The notes under the pieces were generated by a model. It ran no database searches and was not told the DNA's origin. It saw only the letters and a program-made list of their open reading frames with translations. From Dicyema japonicum (taxonomy: Eukaryota > Dicyemida > Rhombozoa > Dicyemidae), in NCBI GenBank assembly GCA_011109175.1, contig RDEW01000003.1:1-64000 (forward strand): a stretch of 64,000 nucleotides of DNA, given 5' to 3'. Positions 1 to 11,798 of this stretch are shown one piece after another. Every line of letters starts with the position of its first letter. Positions within the stretch are counted from its first letter, which is position 1. Both the position numbers and the translations under genes were made by a program.

Positions 1-460
1 GCAACGAAATTATTCAGTTTTTCAGAGAATTTTGAAATTCTTGATCAAAATCTATTATTTTTTAAATTCAGTATTCGGCATGCTTTATTTAGGAATTTGA
101 CAATTTAGAAAATCGCAAAATTGAGGAAGAAGAGTTAAGTTACGAATTAATTTCAATGACTTCTCTAATAACCTCTTTAGGAGTCAACGATTCTGAGCAG
201 GAAGAAATATATAAGAAATTATACTCCGTCCCACATCAAGAGGAATTTGAAGAAGAAAAAGAGTAGCTTTCGTTTAATGAGGGAGATTCAAATTTTCAGC
301 TCCAGAAGAAAAGTATTTCCACTACCGAATTGGAGATGCTGGAATAGTTCCAATGGAAAGCGATGTTTTTTTAGCAAATATAAAGAAGAAAAGATCTAGG
401 GTGATAGGAAACAAAACATACATGAAATATCTTATTAAAAAAATATCTGATAAAGTTTAG
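1..460 (+). CDS. CFAP157: CFAP157-like cilium protein, 3' exons only (entering the window)
   Basis: This is the C-terminal end of the gene seen complete at 13889-15521. After an exon beginning near 109 (ENRKIEEEELSYELISM), the conserved end reads YRIGDAGIVPMESDVFLANI and terminates at TAG 458-460. That tail resembles the C-terminal motif (Y..GD.G.VP) of animal CFAP157. Short introns such as about 269-287 separate the exons. Copies 2 and 3 carry other bases around the last 20 codons, and copy 2 has lost one A in the run after TTTTTTTAGCAAATATA. The 5' part of this copy lies outside the window. Confidence 0.7.
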
Positions 461-717
461 TGATGTACTAATTTTAGATTAAGAAATTCTTTAGTGAAGA
501 AATATCTTCTAATATTGTTGAAGACTAATTTTTAATGACTTTTAATAAAATAATATTTATTTCGTCCAGTAACATATGTTCGAAAGTTCACAGGGACACT
601 TTGATGTACTCAGTAAAGATCGATCGGATAATCTCTGAAATTGAGTCCTTTGCTAATTTAATCAATTGAAATGTCTCCGAAATCACTCGAATTACAACGT
701 AAGATGTTCCCTTAGAC

Positions 718-1120
718 CAGTGGTTCCTAACCTGGGTTCCGCAATTTAATAAAAATAAAAATTTTAGTTAAAAAATTAGCACGTTATATATTTAGGCTCA
801 GTTCAAAATACGGAATAAATATTCCGGAAACTGTAGATTGCGTAATATGCAAGCCATTAATGTCAGACACCCCTATTGCTCCTGTGAGACATTTACCAAT
901 GAAGCGTTCTCATATTAAAAACAAGGATTTGGCTAACATCTGTTTATCAAAAGGAAATCGTTTGCTTTTCGTTTTTAAGGAAAATCTCCATCAATCAAGG
1001 ACTATATTGTATTCAGTTGTACTTGAAAACATCAAAGTTCATCTAAAAGCATACATGAAAACATTATTAAATATTTTCCTGAAAATTTTGATAAAGACTG
1101 GATCAAAAATCTATTCTTAG
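718..1120 (+). mobile_element. hAT-type DNA transposon remnant with BED-finger start (R1)
   Basis: CAGTGGTTCCTAACCTGGGT at 718 matches the familiar terminal inverted repeat style of hAT elements. Downstream, from about 795, the plus frame reads ...DCVICKPLMSDTPIAPVRHL and then SHIKNKDLANICL. The spacing C-x2-C, then R-H, then H-x-K-N-K is that of ZBED-type BED fingers at the N-terminus of hAT transposases. No RNase-H-like catalytic domain or right-hand terminal repeat was found, so this is a 5' fossil. It lies in the spacer downstream of CFAP157. Confidence 0.5.
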
Positions 1121-1825
1121 GTAGGGAGCATTTATTGAAAAATGTTCGTTGTATTTGGATATTCTAAAAAGCAAAAATTTTATTTAGGAAAGAAAGGAGA
1201 GCAAATGATCACATAGCGGCTGACTGCGTGGCTATTCTCTCTCAGGAAGACAAGTGAGATTCGCTCTAATAACCAACAGCGCTCACGAGGGTCTTCTGAT
1301 CGTGTAGAAATCCGATTCCCCGAACGTATTCTAAATTATAGACGTTAACCCAAACGGTCATTATTAACAATTTGTTTCGTTCGTTATTCTTCTCTTTTAA
1401 AAGCGTTCATAAGGAAGACTTACTGCTAGTTTCTGTTTTCAAGATAATGCTAATTATTTTTCAATTATTTTTACGTAATTTTTAATTTAGATAAAATTTA
1501 CTGATTTTATAATTTATGACAAAATCAATATATTTTTTATATAATTAATGCTTTTTGATCTAACCTTGATGACCACGGGCAGATCACGTTCTCTCGTGTC
1601 CTAGCCCGCTATATGTGTCTTCCCCGCACGTAATTAACCCTTTGGATCTCTGGGAACGTCCGTTATTGACAGTTACTGGGCAAAAGGCCTGATAGCCTCA
1701 GGTTAGTTTTTAATTATCAATTATATAAAAAGATTTAAATTGTTTGATCTTACTGGAAAAACTAATTGGTTGTTTTACAGAAAATATAAGAAAAAATATT
1801 TTAAGTCAAATAAAATTAATCAAAT

Positions 1826-2311
1826 TAAAATTGGTCTTCAACGTGGAAGTATTCTCCTTTCCAGTTTTTTCTGAACAATTGACCATTTCCGTATACTCTG
1901 TAAACGTATGTCCCGTCAAGATTTACATATACGACATGTTCTCTAACATGATTATTTCTTCTTTTTTAAATAAAATAAGCTAAGAATTTTTCATGTAACA
2001 ATCTCATTAGCTCAAAAAAACATCAAGGAAAACTTCTGATAGTGTCATCATAAACATTCTAAAAACTTCTGGAAACAGTTGATAAAACATTAACATTATT
2101 TCTACGCAAACAATTGGGTTTATTGTCGTATGATACACCATGAATGCTATAAATATGTCAACGTCGGTCACCTCGGGATGGTTATTTAAAAAGTATAGAA
2201 AAACTTCTATATCCAACATGTTTGGGTATTCTAAATTATAGACGTTAATCCAACAGGTCATTTTTAACAATTTGTTCGTTCGTATTCTTCTCTTTTATAG
2301 GCGTTCATAAG
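1826..2311 (-). pseudogene. Broken copy of the 161-residue unknown protein (R1)
   Basis: Homologous to the intact minus-strand ORFs at 16593-17078 and 29580-30065. In R1 the run of A bases near 2013 is one base shorter than expected, so the frame stops after LSEVFLDVF. Further indels near the N-terminus (around 2275-2290) displace the start. The middle block (NVYNLEYPNMLDIEVFLYFL) is conserved. The first part of this sequence is also present as a partial duplicate at about 1330-1420, so the locus has been locally rearranged. Confidence 0.55.
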
Positions 2312-2339
2312 GAAGACTTAACTGCTACTTCCTGTTTGT

Positions 2340-3190
2340 CGGTATATTTAAAATTCAATTTCAATTTATAGTTTCTAATTTACTGAGCCACTATGGAAAT
2401 TCCCTCAACTTATCAATGAAATCACCCTACATCAACTACTACGGGCCGATCTAAAACAAACCTAAAGAAGATCGCCTTCCATGCAACAGTTACACAAATC
2501 CTCCAACGTTTTTCGACTATCCTGTTACGACCAACACTATCCGAAACTCTTATGAAGAGAACGGAAGATCAAATAATAACCCCGAAAAACCGGTGTGTTC
2601 CCCAAGTTTATAGAATGTCTGTTTGGTCGCGGGAGGAATATTGAGAAAAGTTGATAAGGCATCTAAGCAAAGCAGGAATCACCTAGTGGACTGTATAATA
2701 AAGACCCTTGGAAAATCTAGTATAGTGGTGAGATCAAAAAGCTTTTATGTTTATTCTCAACTCAATGAGCTTAATTATAAGCTGAACACACTAATTAACT
2801 GGCTGATATTTCATGTCTTTTTCATGGCACCACCTTCTCCGACTATTCAGAGGATACCACATGTTGTGTTGCGAATGAGGAATCAGGGTTAACAAATTCC
2901 ACTCCATTGAGTTTTATTTGTAGCCTATTAGGTAATGTACCAGTGATGTCCAACATTACTACGGACACCAAATCGAAGAATTTCGTCAACATACCTCCGA
3001 ATTCTTTGGTAGTTTACGGGACTGATTATTTCGCTACTAGGTGACGCCGTGTGGGCTTTAGTTCGGAAGATCTGTAAAACTTTAAAACACTGAAGTAGAT
3101 TTTGGAGAGATTCGAGGAAGATTCTTGTACTGTAAGCCAAATTATTATTTATTATAAGCAACATGCGTAAAATCATAATAGTTATAATTT
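2340..3190. other. Spacer without a recognised gene (R1; equivalents 17110-17950 and 30100-30940)
   Basis: About 850 bp between the unknown minus-strand ORF and the RT fossil. Open stretches exist on both strands, but none resembles a known domain, and they drift in frame among the three copies. The part nearest the RT fossil (2930-3190) is probably its 3' untranslated tail, because the minus-strand frame of R3 runs into it from the RT C-terminus. Confidence 0.5.
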
Positions 3191-4350
3191 CACTCGTGCA
3201 GCATTCAAAATAATCCTCTGACCAACTTCGTCTAACCTCCTCGATCGTAAGAAAATTTCCTTAGCTCGTCCAGGTCGTCTCCAATTTTTAGACTGTTGTT
3301 CACGAGCTTTAGATCTCCGTCAAGTGTTTCGTAGTACGTCCACGAAAACACGGTCCCTGTCTCATGAAGAAATCCTCCATTGATATTCTGGAGCACCCAA
3401 GTCCATACTTAAGATATGTCCAAATAGCCTCTAACGCATATCAACAATTTCGAGACTCAGTGGACTCGTATAACACCTCTTATATAGTGATTCCTTGTTT
3501 AATCTTGCTGGCCAGTTCAGTCCTAGTAAGGATCTAAGTTGTCTTTGATGGAAAGAGTCAATTCCAAGTTGTTCAGTTTTGGACGTCCCTAAGGTCGATG
3601 AATTGTATATTAGGATCGGCTTGACAAAGGCTTCACACAATCTCAAACTAAGTGATGTGCAGGATCGTCGTTTGTCAATCCACTCTTTCTTCAACTTGTT
3701 CATCTTTACCCAAGCGATGGCCTTCCTTCTGGCAATATTTTGACTGTCTCCAGGTAAAGAGCCAAGTTTTTTTCGTTTTTCGCCATGTTTCACTTGATCT
3801 GCTTTCCATTCTCCTGATTTCCACAATGTCGGATTTTGCGGTGTTCATTCCAAGGAATCACCAATTTGTTTTTTGACACAAAGAAGACGTCGTCCGCGTA
3901 AGCAATTTCGACGATGTTGTAATGAGTACCAACATTGCACGTAAATTCACAGAAAAACGTCTTACCGACCCGCACTCTGAGCTTCGTGCTAGCTAGCAAC
4001 ACTCTGATCATAATGACAGAACCAGGGTCCAAGAATTGTTCCAGTATCCTGATAAGTAGACCACAGCGGACCGTGTCAAAGGCCCTAGAGAAGTCTATTC
4101 CCAGGACTGTTGTTGCACTTTCAAATCTCTGGTTGATAGCGCAGCGCCACTTGTTGCTCATACTACATCAGCAGTGGATCTTCCTGTCCTGAATCCACTG
4201 TGACTAGGGGATAGATAGTTGTCAACTTGTTCTCTGATTCGGTTTAACGTAACTAATGCCAGAAGTTTCTGTAAGGTGTTTAGCAGGATTATTGGACGTA
4301 GGTTTTCAACAGGACCAGCATGCTTGTTAGAGTTTCCATTTTCTTTGATC
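3190..4350 (-). mobile_element. Non-LTR retrotransposon RT fossil, antisense (R1)
   Basis: Read on the minus strand, the segment holds, in order, a fingers motif (ENLRPIILLNTLQKLL), SGFRTGRSTADVV, the palm block VLGIDFSRAFDTVRCGLL with catalytic Asp, the AYADDVFFVS catalytic box, and a C-terminal region (LCEAFVKPILIYNSSTLG, DSFHQRQLRSLLGLNWPAR, then IVDMRWR). The block between the first Asp motif and YADD is shortened (the expected QGD motif is missing) and frames change several times, so it is inactive. It is 5'-truncated by the endonuclease fossil upstream. The C-terminal RRRWRLFGHI-type motif is typical of marine invertebrate LINEs. Confidence 0.85.
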
Positions 4351-4439
4351 CCAAATAGCTGAAATTTCGGATAGACAAATTGCCAAGATCAGTAATCAAA
4401 TGTGGGAATACCACGTTTAAACATTTTTTAATTAGTCGC

Positions 4440-4862
4440 AGAGGACAAGGTCTCCATTATGGCCTGCATGCATTAAACACGCAAAGCGAGTCACTCCTCA
4501 TGATTGCCAAGCCGTCCAATTAACCTGATTAACTCAGACGTGCTCGGACCAAGAACGCCAGACGCCTCAACGGAGATCGGCTGGAATACGAACAGATCAG
4601 TAATTCCGCAGTACTTTCCCCTTTTCGAATCTTTAGTATTACTCGCTGCAGAAGCCGTGCGCAACGACGACTTGATCAGATTTACGGCTGAGAAAGTGTC
4701 CTTGCACGTTGAATCCCAAACAAATCACCTCCCTTGGCTACACAGCGAAATCGTTAGCCATCCATCCTCTTGCCGTCACCTCTGTGAATTCCGACGAGTT
4801 CCAGAATACAAGTAAACCTGGTGTCTTCGATAGCCCTCCTGACAGTCGAATTCAACGGCGTG
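4440..4862 (-). mobile_element. Restriction-like-endonuclease fragment of a non-LTR retrotransposon (R1)
   Basis: On the minus strand the frame reads ELVGIHRGDGKRMDG, then FVWDSTCKDTFSAVNLIKSS, then EASGVLGPSTSELIR. This is the same domain as in the element at 40678-43744 (LEPVGLDRGDGKRPDG, LVWDATCIDTFSSTN, SSGAVGPMTAEFL), where the RPD..D pattern marks the nuclease. Here RPD has become RMD and a stop interrupts the segment before FVWD, so it is dead. It sits directly upstream of the RT fossil on the same strand, but from a different family. Confidence 0.72.
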
Positions 4863-5040
4863 ACGAGAGATCTCCCTTGCGAATCTTTGGCAAAAAGTAA
4901 AATATCGTGAATTATTAATAAGAATATACTCGTTATTCTGTTTGAATTATGAATAATTGTGAAATTTTTATTATTCAGTTTATTATGAAGAATTATTAGA
5001 TTAGGAGCGTTTTCAATTATTATTATTAATAGCATCCCTT

Positions 5041-5400
5041 TCAACAGATGTCAAAGGATCTTGGGTGTGACAATTGATATGCATCTCTGTTTAACACCAC
5101 ACGTAGAAAATATTCTATTGAAATGCGAGAAGAAACTGAACGTATTGAAAAGTTTATCGGGAATATGGAAGAGTGGTACTCACCCAGTCTTGATGAACGT
5201 GTACAACAGTACATCGAGCCATGTTTCTCAAATGCATGCGCCTCATGGGGACCGTCCATATCTTGGACAAATATTAGGAAAATTGAGGAAATGAAAAAAA
5301 GAGCTTACAGAGTAACGAAGCGTTGGATTTGTGAAGATCACAGAACCGGAGGCCCTAATGAGACTAGACTCCAGATCACGGGAAGGTGGCCCTGAAAATT
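5041..5400 (+). mobile_element. LINE RT thumb/C-terminal fragment (R1 only)
   Basis: The plus strand reads LGVTIDMHLCLTPHVENILL followed by CEKKLNVLKSLSG, then in the next frame QQYIEPCFSNACASWGPSIS and KIEEMKKRAYRVTKRW. This is the conserved region after the RT palm in many LINEs (LGV..D..L....H, then a.W.p). One frameshift near 5150 separates the two halves. It is absent from R2 and R3. Confidence 0.72.
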
Positions 5401-5479
5401 CAGGCAGTCGTCCTATACGTTCATGCGCGGGCACGAAGGAAGAACACCAGGCAAAGATGAGGTCTCTATTAGAATGCAT

Positions 5480-6125
5480 CGTAATCACGTGATAATTAGT
5501 TTGGTTTTACCGTGGTCTTGGGTTAAATAAATAAAAAAATAAGTAAACATAGAGTCATATTGACAATGATCCAATACATGCTGTTTGACAGATGATCTTC
5601 AAGTTTTTTCAATTTTCGACTGAAAAATGTCAATTGGTCGGTAATATAGTGATGACACATGGGTGGTGACAGACTCAGAATACTTCGGAAACCCGAAGTT
5701 TTGAAGAAATTGTATATACTTGATCTAAAGAAAAAGTAAAAATAGTTTTCTACCGTTTATGATAGCAGTTTTATTATAGTAAAAAATCCTTCATAATGAG
5801 GTTACATGATGTCACCACATCCATACGAAGAATATGCTCAAAAAGTCGCCAAAAGATTTTAACACTTCTTGGCTCACGTTTGTATATCTCATAAAAAATC
5901 TCGTTTTTAATTTCTCCGGTCAGTAGATGTCTAATATTTCTTTCTGCTATGCTATCTTTTAAGATCCGCTTTCAGCGTTCCCCACGTGTCTGAGTCTTAC
6001 AGTTTACGAATGCATTTAACTCCAGAATGTACATCATTTTTCTGTGCCTTTGGCGTAGCAGTAAGTCATCGATGGCTCCAAACGATATTAACGGTTAATC
6101 TTCCCCGTCTAAATCTGTTTTAATT
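5480..6125. other. R1-only stretch with no recognised feature
   Basis: About 650 bp between two oppositely oriented LINE fragments, retained only in R1. I see no coding frame with recognisable domains and no terminal repeats. Confidence 0.45.
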
Positions 6126-6129
6126 TGAC

Positions 6130-6375
6130 TTAATTTAATTTATTAATCCAATTCAGTAGTTTCTTAGCGTGGCGCGGTGATCCAACATCGAGTCCACACA
6201 AGCATATATTAGAGATGTTGGAGTTCCAAAAATCCATTGGTCTGTCACTCTGTATGTTCTTTTCTGTGCGATCGTATCTTAAGGGAATTGGTCCAAGAGA
6301 TGAATGGATCCCAGGAAGCACATACATAGGCGATGCATTGTTCAATGAACTGTTTGTAGACAGAATTCAGGACTG
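6130..6375 (-). mobile_element. LINE C-terminal fragment, inverted relative to 5041-5400 (R1 only)
   Basis: On the minus strand the frame LNSVYKQFIEQCIAYVCASW and then DPFISWTNSLKI aligns with the plus-strand fragment at 5123-5300 (QQYIEPCFSNACASWGPSIS) and with the minus-strand fragment at 44030-44690 (IYKQFIESPIGYACNFWG). It is a short dead piece. With 5041-5400 it forms a diverged inverted pair about 750 bp apart. Confidence 0.62.
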
Positions 6376-6465
6376 ACAATAGTTAGGCCACATCAAGCTT
6401 ATCTCCCCCCTCCCCATGAATAAAGAAGTCTTCCGACATGAAGACCCTTAGTTAAAATTTTCCGT

Positions 6466-7215
6466 TAGTTTCTTCAATTTCTACCGCCTTTGTTGCTTGT
6501 ATTGCACCCAAACGCCGTATTTTCATGCTTGGGTCGCCGCATACGATCAGGTTTTTGCAGAACTCCGTCATCTTTTTTCATTTCTCGAAACATTTGCTGC
6601 AGAGCCTTCAATTATGACTCATCCATTTTGTTTGAACGTCTATTACCACAAATTAACATTAGGGAGATCCAATGACTTAGATTTCACGTTTTTAGATCAT
6701 ATCTGTGAAACAAAGGTGTTTCCGTCCCAACAACCGGCTTTCCGCTTATCTTATCTTCAAAGCTTAGGGGGAGGGGGTTTCAAAGTTTGACCTTTTTCTC
6801 GTTTATAATGAAGATATCGACTACTTTGACCGCCATCAGAAAAGGTTGTTCTCTGTTTTTATTCTTAGCACAAGATTTTCAGACCATGGATTATTTTTAC
6901 ATAGTTCTCTGGGCCCTCCAGAACCAGAGCCATTATTTTTTAGTAAATTCACCTCCGACTGAAAACCATTGTCTTCCTTCTTACCGTGAACCTGGAAGAG
7001 ATGATTGACTCGGAGACATCGGAAACTCCAATTTCTGAAAAAAGGAATTTTCGGGTGAACGTAAGATCCGGATTCTATTCCGTCCAACCAAAAATTAGAA
7101 GAACTTGAAGGATCAAAAAATCAAAATCAGATTTTAATTTAGCCAATTTGATGGCTTCAAATTTTTTAAACAAATAAGAAGAATAACTTAAAATATGACT
7201 AATATCCAAATCCAT
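6466..7215 (-). pseudogene. Unknown minus-strand multi-exon gene (R1)
   Basis: Starts at ATG 7215 (MDLDISHILSYSSYLFKKFE) and reads into DPSSSSNFWLDGIESGSYVH and, after a likely 33-nt intron near 6975-7007, SEVNLLKNNGSGSGGPRELC. Further short exons appear possible downstream (PFLMAVKVVDIFIINEKK; EDKISGKPVVGTETPLFHRY), separated by gt..ag segments of 28-48 nt. I do not recognise the family. In R1 one A is missing in the run at about 7116, which frameshifts exon 1 after DFD. It is divergent from polybromo, with 287 bp between the two start codons. Confidence 0.4.
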
Positions 7216-7502
7216 GAATTCAAATCGTTAATATTAGAATATTTCCTTAGAAATTACTCTTGCTCTTTGTCCGTTGAAAAAGTTTCCAAACCAAATTTTC
7301 AATTTTTTGGAACGTTAGAGCCAAAATATTCCTAGTGAGTAATTTCCTCTGAATCGAGTCAAAAGTTTTCCGTGGTTTCAAAAAACGTAGAACCACATGT
7401 TAGAACAATTCATGAATGATTGAAATTTATTAATGAATTTACTCTTTATTAAAATAAAATAAATATTTAAAAATAAATCTTTTTGTGTTCATTGATTCGT
7501 TT

Positions 7503-10500
7503 ATGAGTACGGAAATACTGGAAGAGGATAATGACAATAACAATCGAGACATACAAATACCCGGTGATTTAACAGACTTTCAAGCTTCTGTCCACTTATT
7601 TCAGTTAATTTACGACCGCAGGGGTGCGAGAAAACGAAGATTATCTGAAGCATTCTTAATTTTGCCTTCAAAAGAGGTTCTTTATTCTAATAAATAATAG
7701 GAAAATCCTGAATATTACCAAATTATCACAAATCCAATGGATATGAAGTCGGTCGCCTGCAGTATTAAGAAACGTGATAAATCCTTCCCAGAAGTTGTGA
7801 GTGGTCTAAAGCTTATATTTGACAACGCCATGTATTACAACGAGGCTGACTCTCAAATTCATAAAGTACTATATTTATAAATGAAGGATGCCAATACACT
7901 AAAAAACACAATTTCCTCTTTTATTGAGGACCCACATGCTTATAATCTGAACAGAGATCCCTCTTCGTTTTACAAATTGGTAGCTGATCTTCAAAGCAGT
8001 GACGAAGACGGAAAAACAGATGACGAAGAATGCAATAGTTCTGATTCCCAAGGTCCCTTAGATTCCGTCCCCTCACAGAGTTTGCTTCAGCAAATTATTT
8101 TTCTCATTCAAAGTCGGATCGATGAGTTGTATAAACTTTAAACATTGTAGTCCCAGCTACGTGTTAGACGAGGGAAAAGTCACTAAGGAAATGGATGAAT
8201 TTAGTAAACAAAAATTTCGAAATTTGGGAGAAATGCGTGCAAAATTTTCATTATTTTTGGAAAATAACCCAAGTCTTGACTTTAATTTCTCCCTTTCTTC
8301 TGAAGCTCAGAGATTATTTGCCGAGTACGATCGCCTCTATACAAAATTGAATGACGCATTTCATCACCTTTTATTAGTACAGGGAATTTTTAGTTTTAGG
8401 ACATTGAAGAGTCTACTATTTTGCATATTCAGAAAATCCCCGAAAAATCGAAGAATTCTGATTATTATAAAGTTGTAGACAAGCCAATTGACCTGAAAAT
8501 GATTTTTTCTAAGATTAACCGGGTAGAGGTACTGATTGGCTATATTTGCAGTATAACCACGTGAGTGAGATGATCAACGATTTCAAATTACTGATAAGAA
8601 ATGTCAGAGTCTATAACCGGGCCAAAGTCTCAAATCGTTCAGGACCTTACTGTTCTTTCTAATAGACTGGAGAAGTTCAAATCTTCCAAAAGTTCAAAAA
8701 TGAGGTTATTTAAACAAAACATCCAGAATTGATAATCATAGCTCAGTGCAGTCTGCCCTCTCTATGCTTTATAAAAATCTCACATCTTTGACTGATGACG
8801 ATAACCGACGATTGTCTACTCCCTTCAAGACCCTTCCTTCAAAAATTGTAATATTGATTGATAATTTGTAGAAATTTAGGGAATACTACGAAATAATATC
8901 CCAACCTATCGATTTAAAAACAATTAAAGATAACATTTCTAAGAATTATTATGCAAAAATTGAGGATGGGTTCAGCGATTTTAAGAAAATGTTGGACAAT
9001 GCGCTCTTTTTTAATGATCCACGCTCTCAAATATACAGGGTTAGGACTGACTACTTAATCTAGGATACTTTACAATTATATCATTTACTAGTGGAAAATA
9101 TTTCACATTATTATAGGCAAACAAGGTTATTGCCTGATCATCAAGTCGAAACTTTTCTAGTCTTTGTGGCAATTTTCGTAAATACTTATAACCTAAAGGT
9201 GAAATTATCAGATAAATATTAGGATGAGGAATCTGTGTGTTCAGATAGTCTGTCATCAAAGGAAGTTGAGTTTTACACTGATTTGTACGATGACGAATTC
9301 GACGCCTTCTCCAAGTCTCAGATATTAGAGCACAAGTAAGTAATATTCTCTACTTAGAAATTACTTAAGTTGGGATAAAATTGCCAAACGTTTATTTGAG
9401 GTATTAAGATGTATTATTTTAGGGATTTTACCGAAGATTGGATGCATTTCAGAATGATATACTCACAACCATAGAATACGGCATTCAATTCTCACAGTCA
9501 GAATCGATGGTTGCTTGTTTTGTAAAGTTAGATGTATAACTATTCAATCAAACTAAGAAAATTCTACTATGATTGTAGAGACAAAATGACTGAGAAAGGG
9601 AAGGTGCTATGGTCTCCAGCATTGAAGAATACCGCCTCGAATGATTCGCTTTTTCTTCCAAAGGCAGATTCTGGAATAGAATTAGTATTATTGCTTATAT
9701 ACTCCAGGACACATTCCTGTCTATAAGCCTTAATGGGGACTCATATTCTGTAGGGGATTACGTATATATCAGATTAAAGTTAGTCTTGTAGTTATCCCAG
9801 TACAGGGCATAAACGAATTATGCTGATTTTAAATTTATTTAATTATTCTAACACGACTTTTGCCAGAGGACCCACATTTTATTACCCACATGAAGTTTTG
9901 AAGATGTGTGAGGAAATTGGGAGTTTAAAAGCTATGAATCAGGTTTTTGCTTTGTTTTACTCCAAGGAAGTTTTCAAAGCAGTTGAGAATTCTGAAATAT
10001 CTGTTCAGTTTTTTGAGGGAAAGTGTTTTATTTTATGCATAAATGATTACTATAATTTGTACCCACAAGTTTCAACCGTGTATTTACTGTAGAATTTTGA
10101 TAGTGGGGATGTGTTTGTGTGTGAGTTCTCATTCTGTTTAAAGAATAAAAAATTTATAAAAATTGATGTTTTCAGTTTGTTTTATATTTAGAATTGGGAT
10201 ACTATTTCTAGTTCTGTGAAACTCATTCAGAGGAATACTAGTGTGGACAATTTTCGTCATGATTTCAATTCCGAGTCTTTTTCTTACATGTCTAATGTAT
10301 TACTAACCTTGCATGTTTAGTTTAATATATATTCGAAATTAATTGAAAGAAAGCAGCACTACATTCAAATCAACGGTCCATCTTTGATGGGACTTTTAAG
10401 AATTGGTAGGTTTTATGTTCATTTCAGGCTTTTCTTACTTGATCAGAGTGGGGGATGTGGATAAATGTATTTTGTGCGAGCAAATTTGGATGTTTAAAAC

Positions 10501-11064
10501 AGTTTGTAATATTTAGTGAAGAAAATGGTGAAACCTATATTGAAGGAGTAATATATGATTTTATGCAAAATTATGTGTCTTCTAATTTGTCTCCCAGTGG
10601 ATTTTTTCAAGTAATACTAACGCCTTTTCGACATCGGTGTTCACTCAACCATGTTAAGTGCCGAGTTGATATTGTTGGGTTTAACAAATTCTGTTCATGT
10701 ATGTGTTTTGACTTTATATTAGCTCGATCAACCGAGATCCCTAATTACAGAGTTTTATTGTGTCGTGACGCTGTTCACAATGATTTGATTGTCCCTCTTC
10801 CTAATGATTACATTTTGCCCAAAATTTTGGTTTTGAATCTAATGCTTTTTCAAACAAGATGAGATTTTTCACTTCTCGGGACCTTTCCCTTTTCTGTACG
10901 ATTAATATTCATTTTCTCAGCAATTCGTTTCATGCGGTGAAATGAATAGCGTTTATGCTGCAGATGCAGTGATGCCGATGACTATATTGACAAATTCTTT
11001 TAGTCATCAACTTTATGGGCATAATTTGGATGCTATTATGAGTAATTGTGGATTATATTGTTAG
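7503..11064 (+). pseudogene. PBRM1: Polybromo/PBRM1 (BAF180) homologue, R1 copy, frameshifted
   Basis: Chromatin-remodelling (PBAF) subunit that reads acetyl-lysine through several bromodomains. Exons read MSTEILEEDNDNNN..., a first bromodomain (YYQIITNPMDMKSVACSIKK, LIFDNAMYYNEADSQIHK), a second (KNSDYYKVVDKPIDLKMIFS), a third (EYYEIISQPIDLKTIKDNIS), a degenerate fourth, then BAH1 (PTFYYPHEVLKMCEEIGSLK; DSGDVFVCEFSF) and BAH2 (SEENGETYIEGVIYDF; ARSTEIPNYRVLLCRDAV). No HMG box follows; the gene ends CGLYC at 11064. Introns of 21-25 nt lie at 7677-7700, 7866-7886, 8126-8150, 8377-8399, 8529-8551, 8848-8871 and 9040-9063, and one of 37 nt at 8705-8741. An extra C near 8614 breaks bromodomain 2, so R1 is probably inactive. 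Splicing after BAH2 is not fully resolved. Confidence 0.85.
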
Positions 11065-11081
11065 ATACCCCCACATCTTTT

Positions 11082-11699
11082 ATGCCAAAGAAACGAAGAG
11101 GAAGGAAAGTTCATAATTTAATGTTAAGTGGTAGAGTAAATCTTTTCTGAGGGATCTTCAAGCTGAACAAGGTAGACCACCGCTCAAACTAGAAATGCAT
11201 CGGTGTGTGACAGATATTCAGGAGTTACATAGTTGCTTACTATTTTATTTGAAGATCAACCACCTCCCTCGCAAATTAAAAAAATATCTGATTCAGGTTC
11301 CACTGGTTTTTCTATCCAACGACAAACTCATTCTGATTTCCAATCACGGATACCTAATCTTTCTGTTTGTGCGAACACTTTGATGTCGAATTATCCATGT
11401 AAAATGAACGTCCCTGACGAATCCCCTAAGTCTCAAGTGCGACCTGAATTGTTGGATGTTTATGGAAAATTCATAGAAATAATGAAAAATAAGAGAAAAT
11501 TATTAAGCGATTGGGATTCTATTTGAATTTTGGTATTAGAGACCTTAAGCGTCCAATTGATGCTCGTGTTGCTGAAATTTTGTTACAACAAGATTTGGGG
11601 GGATTGAGTCAAGAACAAATTGCTGTTAAATTGGTGCAATATAGGGACCAGTTAATTGCTGATTTAATTAGTATCTCTTCTTGTATTAATAAAATGTAA
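11082..11699 (+). pseudogene. Unknown protein with basic N-terminus, R1 copy, frameshifted
   Basis: Lies 17 bp after the polybromo stop on the same strand. The first exon probably reads MPKKRRGRKVHNLML. After a roughly 24-nt intron comes DLQAEQGRPPLKLEMHRCV, then a 23-nt intron (11232-11254), then a long exon (QPPPSQIKKISDSGS, DVYGKFIEIMKNKRKLLSDW, DARVAEILLQQDLGGLSQEQ). The phase of the first intron does not fit cleanly, so translation may instead start at ATG 11195. R1 has lost a T near 11520, splitting the long exon. I do not recognise the family. Confidence 0.5.
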
Positions 11700-11798
11700 T
11701 CTTTATTTTCAAAATATGAATTAGTAAGCAGTTCTCGTGATTGAGCGAATTATCACTTGCAATTTGTAAGGAAATGGTTTCGATTAACTATATAATTA

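Noticed and set aside
3935-4192. Plus-strand open frame of 85 codons, present in all three copies (also 18702 and 31695).
   Set aside because: It is the complement of the reverse-transcriptase palm region on the minus strand (DFSRAFDTV, AYADD) and has no similarity of its own. It is identical in all copies only because the segment is duplicated.
6490-7008. Plus-strand open frames with hydrophobic segments (for example 6787-7008).
   Set aside because: They overlap the minus-strand exons beginning MDLDISHIL and show no family similarity. The minus-strand reading offers coherent exons and an upstream ATG in a divergent-promoter arrangement with polybromo.
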